A stretch of DNA of 64,000 nt from Dokdonella_A sp051958935. Its GTDB lineage: Bacteria; Pseudomonadota; Gammaproteobacteria; Xanthomonadales; Rhodanobacteraceae. How positions within the stretch are numbered: position 1 is the first letter of the stretch; the number at the start of each line of letters is the position of its first letter. The position numbers and the translations under genes were made by a program. The stretch covers positions 1 through 64,000 of the forward strand of contig NZ_JBQCFP010000023.1 in NCBI RefSeq assembly GCF_051958935.1, read 5' to 3'. The notes under the pieces were generated by a model. That model was not told where the DNA came from. It was given only the letters and a program-made list of their open reading frames with translations, and ran no database searches. Positions 28,384 to 37,820 of the stretch are shown one piece after another.

Positions 28384-30756
28384 ATGTTCCACGACGTTCG
28401 CGCGCGCCGTGCGCGTTTCCAACCGCTCGCGGCCGCGGTCGGTATCGCATTGTCGGCGGGTATCGCCGCGCCGCTCCACGCCGCCGGCACGGACCGCGTG
28501 CCGTACACGATCCTGCTGCACGGCGAGCCGGTCGCGGCCTACCACGGCGGCGTGTCGGGCTTCGCCGCGCCACCGCGCATCGCTTTCGGTCGCAAGGCGG
28601 GCCGGCCGGATCTTCGCTCCGCCGCCGCGCTCGCCTACGCCGACTACCTGCAGCAGCGCCAAGGCGCATTCGTGCCCGATGTCGCGCGCGCGCTCGGCCG
28701 CCCGCTCGGCGTCGTCGCCACGATGCAGCATGCGCTCAATGGCGTCATCGTCGAACTCGACGACGCGGAGGCCGCGCGCATCGCGCAGCGCAGCGACGTC
28801 GAACTCGTCGAACGCGAGCGCATGCTCGAACTCGACACCGACCGCGGCCCCGGCTTCATCGGCGCGCCGTCGATCTGGGACGGCAGCGCGAGCGGTGGCG
28901 TGGCGACGAAAGGCGAGGGCATCGTCGTCGCCGACCTCGACACCGGCATCAACTGGCAGAGTCCGGCGTTCGCCGCGACCGGGCCGACCGACGGCTACGT
29001 GCACACCAATCCGCTCGGCGCCGGCAACTATCTCGGGCTGTGCGGGCCGACCCCGCCCAATGCCGATGCGGGTCGCTGCAACGACAAGCTGATCGGCATG
29101 TACAACTTCACGACGACGTCCTCGACGCGCAGCGGCGAGGATCTCGACGGCCACGGCTCGCACACCGCCAGCACGATCGTCGGCAACCACTGGCAGGCGC
29201 CGTTCGGCGGCGCCTCGTTCCTCGTCTCGGGCGTCGCACCGCATGCCACGGTGATCGCGTACAAGGTGTGCACGACGGGCTGCAGCACGAGTGCCTCCTC
29301 GCAGGCCGTGAACCAGGCGGTCGTCGACGGCGCCGACGTGCTCAATTTCTCGATCAGCGGCGGCGTGAATCCGTGGTCGGATTCGGTGTCGATCGCATTC
29401 CGCAACGCGGTCGGCGCGGGCATGTTCGTCGCGGCGTCGGCCGGCAACGACGGCCCGGTCGCGGGGTCGGTCAACCACGTCGAGCCGTGGGTCGAGACGG
29501 TCGCCGCCTCGACCAAGGACAACGTCGTCGCGTTCCGCTTCGATCTCGTCGGCCCGGGCACGCCGCCGCCGGAAACGCAGGGCCTGCCGTTGCGCCCGGC
29601 CGCACCGCCGCTGCCGACCGAGGACATCGTCGCCGCGCCGATCGTGCGCAGCCCGACCTTCGCCGACGGCAGCAACGACGGCTGCTCGACGTTCGCGGCC
29701 GACACGTTCACGGCCGAAGCGCCGGCCGATCCCGACGTCGTCTTCGTCGACGGCTTCGACGGCGAGATCCCGGCCGCGCGCGTGGGCGCGATCGCCGTGC
29801 TCTCGCTCGACCAGAATGCAAGCAATTGCGGCAGCGTGTCGCGGCGCACGAATGCGCTCGCGGCCGGCGCGATCGGCGTGATCTTCGTCGACCGCGACTT
29901 CATCAACCTCGGCGCCAGCGCGACGTCCTGGTCGATGCTGCGCGCGGACTGGGACGCCGCGTGGACGCAGATCCAGACCGATCCCGCGCACGCGACCGCC
30001 TCGCTGTTGCTGCCTGCGGCGTCGTACGCGCAGCGCGGCGACGTCGTCGCCGATTTCAGCTCGCGCGGGCCGCTGGCGAGCAGCGGGCAGTTCCTCGTCA
30101 AGCCGAACATCACCGCGCCGGGCGTCGACATCCTCGCCTCGTACGCGGCCAATGCAGGTGGCGCGAATTCGACCGCGCTCGAAAACGGCACGTCGATGTC
30201 GAGCCCGCACACGACGGGCGCCGCCGCACTGCTGCGCGCCGTGCATCCGGACTGGACGCCGACCGAAGTGCGTTCGGCGCTCAACATGACCGCCAAGCTC
30301 GACGGACTGATCCGTGCGGACGGCAGCGGCGTGAACGTGTGGGATCTCGGCTCCGGTCGCGTCGACCTCACCCGCGCGTCGCTCACCGGCCTCCTGCTCG
30401 ATGAAACCGTGCCGAACTTCGTCGCCGCCAATCCCGGCAGCGGCGGCACGCTGGCGACCCTGAACCTCGCGGAGTTCACCAGCGCGAACTGCGCGACGAC
30501 GTGCTCGTTCACGCGCAACGTGCGCAGTCCGATCGTGACGGACCAGACCTATACGATCACGTTCTCGGGCCTGCCCGCGGGCGCGGTCACGACGGCGACG
30601 CCGACGCTGCCGGTCGCGGCCGGCGCGACGGTGTCGTTCGGCATCCAGATCGATGGCTCGATGCTGCCGGCTGGCTGGAACTACGGCCAGGTGATCCTCA
30701 CGCCGGACAATGCGCTGCAGCCGGTGCTGCACATGCCGATCGCGATCCGTCGTTGA
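28384..30756 (+). CDS. Secreted subtilisin-like (S8) serine protease with inserted PA domain
   Basis: 790 residues. The signal peptide ends near APLHA|AG. An inhibitor I9-like propeptide follows (GVIVELDDAEAARIAQRSDV). The catalytic triad is D186 (VADLDTGIN), H257 (DGHGSHTAS) and S604 (NGTSMSSPH). Between His and Ser is a protease-associated (PA) domain (AVLSLDQNASNCGSVSRRTN, then ALAAGAIGVIFVD), as in plant and bacterial pyrolysin-type subtilases. The insert contains VFVDGFDG, close to the C-terminal GFEP tails of other exported proteins here. A fibronectin-like C-terminal domain ends the protein. GGGAGG lies 4 bases before the ATG. A digestive exoenzyme. Confidence 0.95.
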   Translation: MFHDVRARRARFQPLAAAVGIALSAGIAAPLHAAGTDRVPYTILLHGEPVAAYHGGVSGFAAPPRIAFGRKAGRPDLRSAAALAYADYLQQRQGAFVPDVARALGRPLGVVATMQHALNGVIVELDDAEAARIAQRSDVELVERERMLELDTDRGPGFIGAPSIWDGSASGGVATKGEGIVVADLDTGINWQSPAFAATGPTDGYVHTNPLGAGNYLGLCGPTPPNADAGRCNDKLIGMYNFTTTSSTRSGEDLDGHGSHTASTIVGNHWQAPFGGASFLVSGVAPHATVIAYKVCTTGCSTSASSQAVNQAVVDGADVLNFSISGGVNPWSDSVSIAFRNAVGAGMFVAASAGNDGPVAGSVNHVEPWVETVAASTKDNVVAFRFDLVGPGTPPPETQGLPLRPAAPPLPTEDIVAAPIVRSPTFADGSNDGCSTFAADTFTAEAPADPDVVFVDGFDGEIPAARVGAIAVLSLDQNASNCGSVSRRTNALAAGAIGVIFVDRDFINLGASATSWSMLRADWDAAWTQIQTDPAHATASLLLPAASYAQRGDVVADFSSRGPLASSGQFLVKPNITAPGVDILASYAANAGGANSTALENGTSMSSPHTTGAAALLRAVHPDWTPTEVRSALNMTAKLDGLIRADGSGVNVWDLGSGRVDLTRASLTGLLLDETVPNFVAANPGSGGTLATLNLAEFTSANCATTCSFTRNVRSPIVTDQTYTITFSGLPAGAVTTATPTLPVAAGATVSFGIQIDGSMLPAGWNYGQVILTPDNALQPVLHMPIAIRR

Positions 30757-30765
30757 GAGGGGCGT

Positions 30766-30795
30766 GCGCCGCGACGGAGCCGTCCGTCGCGGCGC
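30766..30795. terminator. Hairpin past the subtilase gene
   Basis: A perfect 13-bp stem (GCGCCGCGACGGA / TCCGTCGCGGCGC) with loop GCCG, 10 bp after the stop. No T-tract, so termination is likely but not certain. Confidence 0.6.
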
Positions 30796-30855
30796 TGAGG
30801 CGAATCACCCAGCCGCGACTTGACTCGGCCGAGCCGGCCGACGCTACTCGGCAGC

Positions 30856-32091
30856 ATGAAGGCAACCCACTTTGCGCTCCTGGCGTGTGCATTCTCGACG
30901 GGACTCGTTGCGTCAGGGCCCGGGCGCGCGTTCGAACGCGACCTGCTCGTCAATCCATCGGCGCAACCCGGCGACGAGGGCGGCATCGGTGTCGCGCTCG
31001 ATGCCGGGCAGGTCGCGAGTGGCGCGCCGGGCGAATCGGCAGCGCGCGGCGCCGCCTACGTGTTCGATTGCTCTGCAGCGGCCTGTGCGCCGCCGCAGCG
31101 CCTCGCGCCGGGCGATCTCGTCCCGGGCGACCGTTTCGGCGCAGCGGTCGCGCTGTCCGGCGACACGCTGGCGATCAGTGCGACCGGCGCATCTCCGGGT
31201 GCGGTCTACGTCTACGTACGCGTCGCGGGCAACTGGCTGCAGCAGGCGCGCATCGCCCCGGCTGGCGCCGCCGGCGAACACTTCGGCATCGCGCTCGCGC
31301 TCGACTCGGACACACTCGTCGTAGGCGCCGATCGCGCCGACATCCGTGCCGGTGCCGCCTACGTGTTCGCGCGCACGGGCACGACCTGGAGTCCGACCGC
31401 GCGCTTGACGCCGGCCGATGCGCACGCAGGCGACGGCTTCGGGCGTTCGGTCGCGCTCGATGCCGGCACGCTCCTCGCCGGCGCGCCGCTCGCGCCGGGG
31501 GCGATCGCCGGCAGTTTCGCGCGCGGAGCGGCTTACGTGTTCACGGGCAGCGGGGCGACGTGGACGCAGCAGGCGAAACTCGTGCCTGCCGTGGTCGCGG
31601 ACGGCGATTCGTTCGGTCTCGCGCTCGCGCTCGAGGGCGATCGCGCGGCGATCGGCGCGCCGATGGCGCAATCGCGCGCGGGTGCCGTGCACGTGTTCGA
31701 GCGCTCCGGCGTTGCGTGGAGCGAGCGCGCGCGCGTGGTGGCGCCGCTCGGCGCCGCCGGCGACCGCTTCGGCTGGTCCGTCGCAATCGACGCTGACCGC
31801 CTGCTCGTCGGGGCGCCGTACGCGTACGGCAGCTGCGGACGCGCCTGGCTGTATCGCAGCGCGGGTTCGGCGGCATCATGGTTCGCGACGACGGACGCCG
31901 ACGTCGCGGCGGCGCTGCCCGAGACACTCGCCGGCTGGTCGGTCGCGATCGACGGTAGCCGCCTCGCCGCAGCCGCGCCCGGCTACGCCGCGGGCGACGA
32001 CCACAGTGGCGCGGTCTATTACTTCGATGCTGCCGACGCCGTATTCGCCGATGGGTTCGAGCCGTCGGCACTCGTACTCGCGTGCGAGTAA
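30856..32091 (+). CDS. Exported FG-GAP repeat protein with a GFEP tail
   Basis: 411 residues. The start MKATHFALLACAF gives a signal peptide. The mature part is six or seven repeats of about 50 residues with the core pattern GDxFGxAVALxGDxLxIGAP...GAxYVF (for example DRFGAAVALSGDTLAISATG), the FG-GAP repeat of integrin-like beta-propellers. It ends with VFADGFEPSALVLACE, in which DGFEP sits 10 residues from the end. It is probably extracellular or surface-bound, and no enzymatic function is visible. It converges on the response regulator gene, with 10 bp between the stops. Confidence 0.85.
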   Translation: MKATHFALLACAFSTGLVASGPGRAFERDLLVNPSAQPGDEGGIGVALDAGQVASGAPGESAARGAAYVFDCSAAACAPPQRLAPGDLVPGDRFGAAVALSGDTLAISATGASPGAVYVYVRVAGNWLQQARIAPAGAAGEHFGIALALDSDTLVVGADRADIRAGAAYVFARTGTTWSPTARLTPADAHAGDGFGRSVALDAGTLLAGAPLAPGAIAGSFARGAAYVFTGSGATWTQQAKLVPAVVADGDSFGLALALEGDRAAIGAPMAQSRAGAVHVFERSGVAWSERARVVAPLGAAGDRFGWSVAIDADRLLVGAPYAYGSCGRAWLYRSAGSAASWFATTDADVAAALPETLAGWSVAIDGSRLAAAAPGYAAGDDHSGAVYYFDAADAVFADGFEPSALVLACE

Positions 32092-32101
32092 GCCGCGCGC
32101 G

Positions 32102-32746
32102 TCAGTCGAGCAGGCGGTGTTTCACCGCGTAGCGGATCAGTTCGGCGGTGTTGCGCACCTCGAGCTTGTCGAGTACGCGGAAGCGGTGGTTCTCCGCGGT
32201 CTTCGTCGAGGTGCCGAGCTGGCGCGCGATCTCCTTGGTGGTGAGCCCTTCGGCGATCAGGTGGAACACTTCGCGCTCGCGCGTGGTGAGGTCGCGGTAC
32301 GGGTCGGCGAGCACGTTGCCCGGGCTCTGCACCTGGCGCGCGAGCACGGCGGACGCGTGCGTGCCGAAGTAACCGCGCCCCGCGCCGAGCGAGCGCACGG
32401 CCTTCAGCAGTTCGCCCGTCGCACTGTCCTTGAGCAGGAAGCCCGACGCGCCGGAGCGCACGACGTGCAGCACGTACTCCTCTTCGGCGTGCATCGTCAG
32501 CACGAGGATGCGCGCCGATTCGAGCTCGCGCGACAGCCGCCGCACGACCTCGATGCCATTGAGCTTCGGCATCGAGATGTCGAGGACGATCACGTCCGGT
32601 CGCAGGCGCAACGCGAGCTCGACCGTTTCGATCCCGTCCGACGCTTGCGCGACGACCTGGCAGTCGCCGCTCGCGTCGATGAGCGCGACGAGGCCCTCGC
32701 GCAGGATCGTGTGGTCATCGGCGACGAGTACGCGGATCGTCTTCAT
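32102..32746 (-). CDS. NarL/LuxR-type response regulator
   Basis: 214 residues. Receiver domain with acidic pocket D10/D11, phosphoacceptor D56 (VIVLDISMPKLNG) and the conserved Lys in GFLLKDS. The C-terminal LuxR helix-turn-helix is LTTREREVFHLIAEGLTTKE. Its ATG overlaps the stop of the histidine kinase gene (ATGA), so the two are a pair. It is the last gene of the FHA-GAF/Ser-Thr kinase/histidine kinase operon. The target promoters are unknown; the divergent 38.7-38.9 kb region is a candidate. Confidence 0.95.
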   Translation of the reverse strand: MKTIRVLVADDHTILREGLVALIDASGDCQVVAQASDGIETVELALRLRPDVIVLDISMPKLNGIEVVRRLSRELESARILVLTMHAEEEYVLHVVRSGASGFLLKDSATGELLKAVRSLGAGRGYFGTHASAVLARQVQSPGNVLADPYRDLTTREREVFHLIAEGLTTKEIARQLGTSTKTAENHRFRVLDKLEVRNTAELIRYAVKHRLLD

Positions 32747-33549
32747 GCCGCCGTTCCTTCGGGGCGGGCGGCGGGCGCGCCGCCGCCGAGGGGCAGCGTC
32801 ACGCGCAGCTGGAAGCCTTCGTCCTTGTTCGAGGACAGCGCGAGGTCGCCACCGAACAGGCGCACCCGTTCGCCGATGCTCGCCAGGCCCGTGCTGTCGC
32901 CGGCGCGCGACTTGCCGAGCGCGGCGTCGACATCGCAGCCGATGCCGTCGTCGACGACCAGCAGTTGCAGATGGTCGCCGCGTGCGGCGAGGCGCAGCAC
33001 GACGTTGCGCGCATGCGCATGCTTGTGCGCGTTGGTGAAGGCCTCCTGTGCGACGCGGAACAGGAGGGTCGCGAGGCCCTCGTCGAGTTCGGGCAGCGGG
33101 CCGACGTCGACCTCGATCGCGCATGTCTCGCTCCCGGTCTGTCGCGCGAGCCAGCGCAGCGCGGCATCGAGCCCGATGTCGTCGAGGATCTGCGGGCGCA
33201 GGAGGCGGGACATCGCGCGGGTTTCCTCCACCGCGGTCTCGCACAATGCGATCGCTTCGCGCAGCGGCACGCAGTCCGCGCCACCACGCTCGCGCGCGAG
33301 CGCGTCGAGGCGATGCCGCAACGCAGTCAGGTGCTGGCCGATGCCGTCGTGAAGGTCGCGCGCGAGGCGCCGGCGTTCGTCCTCCTGCACGCGCCAGACC
33401 GAACGCGCGAGCCGGCGGAAGTGCTGGTCGCTCGACTGCAGCTGAGCGAACAGCTGCTCCTGCTGCTCGCGCATGCGCGCGAGCAGATCACGCGTGTCGG
33501 CGGCCGGTGCATCGAACAAGGACGGCGTGCGGCGGGGGCGATCGGTCAT
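32743..33549 (-). CDS. Soluble NarL-partner histidine kinase (HisKA_3)
   Basis: 268 residues. The start MTDRPRRTPSLFD is chosen because its ATG overlaps the stop of the upstream kinase gene (ATGA). There is no transmembrane helix and no recognisable sensor domain. A coiled-coil-like segment (residues 18-55) leads into the HisKA_3 box with H67 (DERRRLARDLHDGIGQHL). The HATPase_c domain follows (N box AQEAFTNAHKHAHA, G1 VDDGIGCD, G2 GLASIGERV). With no sensor of its own, it must take input from another protein. The neighbouring Ser/Thr kinase and the FHA-GAF protein are the obvious candidates. Confidence 0.93.
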   Translation of the reverse strand: MTDRPRRTPSLFDAPAADTRDLLARMREQQEQLFAQLQSSDQHFRRLARSVWRVQEDERRRLARDLHDGIGQHLTALRHRLDALARERGGADCVPLREAIALCETAVEETRAMSRLLRPQILDDIGLDAALRWLARQTGSETCAIEVDVGPLPELDEGLATLLFRVAQEAFTNAHKHAHARNVVLRLAARGDHLQLLVVDDGIGCDVDAALGKSRAGDSTGLASIGERVRLFGGDLALSSNKDEGFQLRVTLPLGGGAPAARPEGTAA

Positions 33550-36500
33550 GGCGCGCTCTCCGGTTCGATGTCGAGGATGCGCGCGCGCGTGGCGAGCGCT
33601 CCGCGGCTTGCCGCGGGAGTGTTCGCGAGGACGCGCGCGTATGCTGCGCGCGCTTCGCGTCGCGCCTCGTCTGCGGTCGCGCCGCCGAGGCGCCGCGCGG
33701 CGAACGCGTGGATGGCGAACGCGCGTCCGTAGGCGGGCAGGCGTGCCAGCAGCGCGCGTGCCTCGCGCCATCTGGCCGCATCGGTCCCGCCGCCGAGTTC
33801 GAGTTCCGTTTCCGCGAGCCGCAGCCGCAGCGGGACGCTCGCGTAGCGCGCGGTGCCGGCACGTGCCTGCGCCAGTTGGCGTGACGCTTCGGCGCTGCGG
33901 CCCAGCTTGGAAAGCGCGCGCGCTCGCAGCAGGCGTGCGCCGAGTTCAGCGGGAAGCGAATGCGTCGCTCGCGCGCGCGCGATCGCGGCATCGGCATCGG
34001 CGAGGGCCGCCGTGGCGTCGCCGCCGGCGAGAGCGATCTCGCCACGTCGCGTCGACAGCAGGCTCGCCTGCTCGCCATTCTCGATCTTCGTCGCGTCGAG
34101 TCCGTCGAGCGCTTCGGTCGCGCCCGCGGCATCGCCGAGCCCGATGAGGGTCGCAGCCTCGAGCAACTTCATTTCCGTCACGCCACGCACGTCGCCGCGC
34201 TTCTCGAACTCGGCGCGTGCACGTGCCGCATGCGAGAGCGCTGCATTGGCGTCACCCTCGAGCTGGTCGAGCTCGGCGAGCGCGGCGTGGCTGATCGTGC
34301 CTTCTTCGGCCATTTGCAGTTCCTCGGCCGTGCGCAGGCTCGCTTGCTGCGCCGCACGGGCGGCCTTCCAGTCACCGCGGGCGACCTCGATCATGCCGAG
34401 GTTCTGCTGCGCATGGACGGCGCCGACGCGGTCGTCGACCTTCGCGTACGTCGCAATCGCCTGTTCCGAATACGCCTGCGCGTTGTCGAACTCGCCGATC
34501 TGGTAGTAGATGAAACCGACGTTCACCTGGCTTTCGCCGACCAGTCGCGAATCGCCTCCGGACTGGCGCAGGTTGAGCGCGCGACGATACGCGTCGAGGG
34601 CCTCGTGGTACTCGCCTCGCTCCTCGAACAGAAGGCCGGAATCGTTGGCGAGATCGGCCATCGCGGTGCTGTCGCCGAGCGGCTGGATGATCGAAGCGGC
34701 CTTGTCGAGCGCAGCGCGCGCGCCGGAGAAGTCGCCCTGGATCGACTGCACGGTGGCGAGGTTGCGCAACGTCGCGGCCTGGCCGCGCCGGTCGCCGAGA
34801 TCGCTGCGCAATTGCTCGGCATGCACGAGCTGCTCGGCCGCGAGCGTGAGTTGGCCGAGGCGCCGGTAGCCGATGCCGAGCGCATTGCTCACGTCGGCGC
34901 GCATGCGACGGTCGTCGAGGCGATTGGCGAGCACCTGCGCACGCACGAGGTATTCGTCGACGGCGCGCTTGGCGTCGCCCGCCTGGATCGCGTATTTGCC
35001 GAGCGCGTACCAAGCGTCGATGTCGCGGGTGTCGCCCGCGACGACCGGTTCGAGCAGCTTCAGCGCCTCGTCGTAGTCACCGAGCTCGGCCTTCGCGCGC
35101 GCGAGGAGCCGCGCGACCACCGGATCGCCGGGCGCCGCCGCGTGCAAGGCATCGAGCGTCTTCACCGCGCCTTCCGGATCGCCGGTGACGATGAGCGCGT
35201 ACGCGCGCAGTCCACGCGCGGCGATCGACTCGTCCGCGGAGCCGCGATCGATGATGCGGCGCGCGACCGTATTCGCATCGGCGACGCGGCCGTCGCGATC
35301 GAGCCGTTGCAGCAGCGACCACCAGAGCGAGGTGTCGTCGGCATCGGCAAGCGTGTGCAAGGTCGCGTCGAAGGTGTCCGGGGTCGGAGTTTCCTCCTGC
35401 AGGCGCCCCAGTTCGACGAGCGTCGACGTGGCAGGCCACGCGGTGGGTTTGGACACTGCGCCAAGATACGCGAGCAGGGCCGTCTGCGCCTCGCCGAGCC
35501 GAGTGGGGAGTTCGGTGTCGTCCGCCGCGTGCACATCGCGGCTGAAGAGCGGCGGTTCCGACGCAGCGTCGCGAACGGCGAGCGAGACGGTGATGCCGGC
35601 GGCGTCGCGCCGGAAGTGTCCCGTGAGGACGCGACGTGCGCCGAGTGCCTCCGTTACGCGCGCGACGTGGCGGGAAGCGGCATCGGCGTCGAAGCGCAGC
35701 TCGACCAGGGCGCGGCGCACGCGTTCGTAGTCGGCATCGTGTCGGCCGGGCACGCTCGCGAGTGCGTCGGCGAGATGGCGGCCGACGCCCACGGCCAGGG
35801 CTCGGTCCTTCGCCTCGCTGCTGTCGACCGCCAGCGGCAGTACGGCCAGATCGAGTGGCGCGGCCGCAGGCGGCGCGATCGATGTGGGCGAGGATCGGGC
35901 GTTCCAGCGGACGATCGCCATGCTGGTCGCGCCGAGCAGCAGCGCGGCAACGCCGGCGGCGATCAGTCGCCGGGGCGCGCGCCCGAGTCCGGGTACGCGC
36001 CTGTGGTCGATTGCGCGCACGACTTCGTCTGCGCTCTGGAAGCGGCGCGCGGGCCGCAGTTCGAGCAGCTTCGCACACAGGCGCACGACGTACGGCGGCA
36101 AGCCCGGCCTGAGCGTCGACACCGACGGCGGATCGCGAACGATACGTTGCGCCAGCATTTCCGCCGGCGTGCCGCCGCGGAATGGCAGGGTGCCCGTCAG
36201 CATCTCGAACAGGATCAGCCCGAGCGCGTACAGGTCGCTGCGACCGTCGATCGTCTCGGCGCGCGCCTGTTCCGGAGAAAGGTACTCGGGCGTGCCGATG
36301 ATCACGCCACTGCCGGTGATGCCGGTACTCCCGGCGGAACGCGCGACGCCGAAATCGGTGATCGCCGCGTCGCCCTTCTCGTTGATGAGCACGTTCGCGG
36401 GCTTGAGATCGCGATGCACGACGTGGCGGTGATGCGCAGCGGCGAGGCCGAGCGCGACCTGTCGCGTGATGCGCAGCGCGACAGCGGGCGCGAGCGCGCC

Positions 36501-36890
36501 TTCCTCGTCGAGCAGCTTCTCGAGCGAGCGCCCGGCGACATGGTCCATGCTGATGAGCCAGAGTTCGCCGTGCCTGACGAGGTCGTGGATCCGCACCACG
36601 TGCGGGCTCGACACCTGGCGAGCGAGCAGCAGCTCTTGCCGAAAGCGCTCGAACGCGTCGGGCCGGCTCGCGAATTCGGGACGCAGCAGCTTCAGCGCGA
36701 CGTCGACGTCGAGCTCGTCGTCGCGCGCGAGGTAGACCACGCCCATGCCACCCATGCCTAGCAATCGGACGATGCGGAAGCGTCCGCCGACGAGTTGTCC
36801 GGGCGCGAAGTCGGCCGCGGCGATCAAGCCGGTCACGGTCGCGTTGGCGACGCCGCCGCCGGCCTCGAACGTGCGGCCGGGCGACGTCAC
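33546..36890 (-). CDS. Membrane Ser/Thr protein kinase with C-terminal TPR region
   Basis: 1114 residues. The Hanks-type kinase domain (about residues 38-290) is complete: Gly-rich loop LLGMGGMGVVY, K67 (VALKLLRPE), HRDLKPAN (159-166), DFG (179-181), and GTPEYLSPEQ. One transmembrane helix lies at about residues 304-325. Beyond it is a domain starting LDLAVLPLAVDSSEAKDRAL, like the TolB-like start of several kinase and cyclase tails, and then a long TPR array (YALGKYAIQAGDAKRAVDEY, NVGFIYYQIGEFDNAQAYSE). If the helix is a simple anchor, the TPR part faces the periplasm and may sense a ligand. The ATG overlaps the FHA-GAF gene stop. Confidence 0.94.
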   Translation of the reverse strand: MTSPGRTFEAGGGVANATVTGLIAAADFAPGQLVGGRFRIVRLLGMGGMGVVYLARDDELDVDVALKLLRPEFASRPDAFERFRQELLLARQVSSPHVVRIHDLVRHGELWLISMDHVAGRSLEKLLDEEGALAPAVALRITRQVALGLAAAHHRHVVHRDLKPANVLINEKGDAAITDFGVARSAGSTGITGSGVIIGTPEYLSPEQARAETIDGRSDLYALGLILFEMLTGTLPFRGGTPAEMLAQRIVRDPPSVSTLRPGLPPYVVRLCAKLLELRPARRFQSADEVVRAIDHRRVPGLGRAPRRLIAAGVAALLLGATSMAIVRWNARSSPTSIAPPAAAPLDLAVLPLAVDSSEAKDRALAVGVGRHLADALASVPGRHDADYERVRRALVELRFDADAASRHVARVTEALGARRVLTGHFRRDAAGITVSLAVRDAASEPPLFSRDVHAADDTELPTRLGEAQTALLAYLGAVSKPTAWPATSTLVELGRLQEETPTPDTFDATLHTLADADDTSLWWSLLQRLDRDGRVADANTVARRIIDRGSADESIAARGLRAYALIVTGDPEGAVKTLDALHAAAPGDPVVARLLARAKAELGDYDEALKLLEPVVAGDTRDIDAWYALGKYAIQAGDAKRAVDEYLVRAQVLANRLDDRRMRADVSNALGIGYRRLGQLTLAAEQLVHAEQLRSDLGDRRGQAATLRNLATVQSIQGDFSGARAALDKAASIIQPLGDSTAMADLANDSGLLFEERGEYHEALDAYRRALNLRQSGGDSRLVGESQVNVGFIYYQIGEFDNAQAYSEQAIATYAKVDDRVGAVHAQQNLGMIEVARGDWKAARAAQQASLRTAEELQMAEEGTISHAALAELDQLEGDANAALSHAARARAEFEKRGDVRGVTEMKLLEAATLIGLGDAAGATEALDGLDATKIENGEQASLLSTRRGEIALAGGDATAALADADAAIARARATHSLPAELGARLLRARALSKLGRSAEASRQLAQARAGTARYASVPLRLRLAETELELGGGTDAARWREARALLARLPAYGRAFAIHAFAARRLGGATADEARREARAAYARVLANTPAASRGALATRARILDIEPESAP

Positions 36891-37810
36891 GCGCGTGCTT
36901 CCTTCGGCGGCGGCGACCAGCGCGGCGCCACACCGATCTCGTCGACCGACGCCTGGTCAACCGCCAGCAGGGTCGACAGGTCGTCGAGGGCGGCATCCAG
37001 GGCGGCCATCGCGAGCGCGGTCGCCGCTCGGTCGACGTACGCGCCGAGCAGCTCGGCGTCGAGCTGGGTGAACACCTTGGCTTCGTCGCTCGTGTCCGCG
37101 TAGGCGATCCCCAGCACGTCGCCTCGATACTGCATCGGCAGGCAGGCGATCGCGCGCAACCCTTGCGCGACGACGCTCGGTTGCTCGCCGAGCCATGCGC
37201 GCACGTGCGGGTCGGAGGAGAACACCGGCTTGCGGTAGAGCAGGGCGCGGTCCACCGCACCGCGGCTGCCCGAAAAACTGCGGCCGTCGATCTCCTCGGG
37301 GCGGAACGCGTAACAGGCGCGCAGCACGAGCGCGCGGTCGGCGTCGTAGGCGAGGAGGAAGCCGCGTTCGCATTCGGCAATGTCGACGATGCCGCGCAGG
37401 AGGTCGCCGATCAGCCGCGTGCTCGACTGCGCGCGCCGCTCCAGCCGCGTCGCCCAGGCGAGCGACGAGCTGCGCCGCTCGGCGGCACGCGCCTCGAGTC
37501 GGGCCTCGGCGGCCGCGTCGATACGCTCGAACTCGCAGAACACGTCGCCGAGCGCGAACCACGCGTTCTGCGGAAGAGTCGCCTCGACCGTCTTGGCGCC
37601 TTCGACGCGCGTGCCGTTCTTGGAGCCGAGATCGACGATGTGCCAGCCCGCTGCGTCGCCCTGCAGCCGCGCGTGACGGCGCGACACCGAGTCGTGTTCG
37701 ACGCGCACGTCGACGTCAGCGTCGCGGCCGAGCACGAACTCGCCATCGTCACGCAGCACGCGCACGACGACCGCCTGGCCGGGAAGATGGATGCTCAGTT
37801 TCGCCGGCAC
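36887..37810 (-). CDS. FHA-GAF signalling protein
   Basis: 307 residues. The N-terminal FHA domain (residues 1-100) has the phosphothreonine-binding residues GRD, SRRHARL and LGSKNGT. A GAF domain follows (about 140-285, ERGFLLAYDADRALVLRACY, ... LRAIACLPMQYRGDVLGIAY). There is no catalytic domain. FHA domains bind phosphothreonine peptides, so this protein is a likely substrate or partner of the Ser/Thr kinase encoded next to it, whose ATG overlaps this stop (ATGA). The GAF domain may bind a small ligand. It starts 10 bp after the exported-protein gene. Confidence 0.93.
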   Translation of the reverse strand: MPAKLSIHLPGQAVVVRVLRDDGEFVLGRDADVDVRVEHDSVSRRHARLQGDAAGWHIVDLGSKNGTRVEGAKTVEATLPQNAWFALGDVFCEFERIDAAAEARLEARAAERRSSSLAWATRLERRAQSSTRLIGDLLRGIVDIAECERGFLLAYDADRALVLRACYAFRPEEIDGRSFSGSRGAVDRALLYRKPVFSSDPHVRAWLGEQPSVVAQGLRAIACLPMQYRGDVLGIAYADTSDEAKVFTQLDAELLGAYVDRAATALAMAALDAALDDLSTLLAVDQASVDEIGVAPRWSPPPKEARA

Positions 37811-37820
37811 GATGGACGCC

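Noticed and set aside
32102..33244. An open frame of 380 residues including the response regulator
   Set aside because: The upstream part is a shadow of the histidine kinase gene; the ATGA overlap and MKTIRVLVADDH define the true start.
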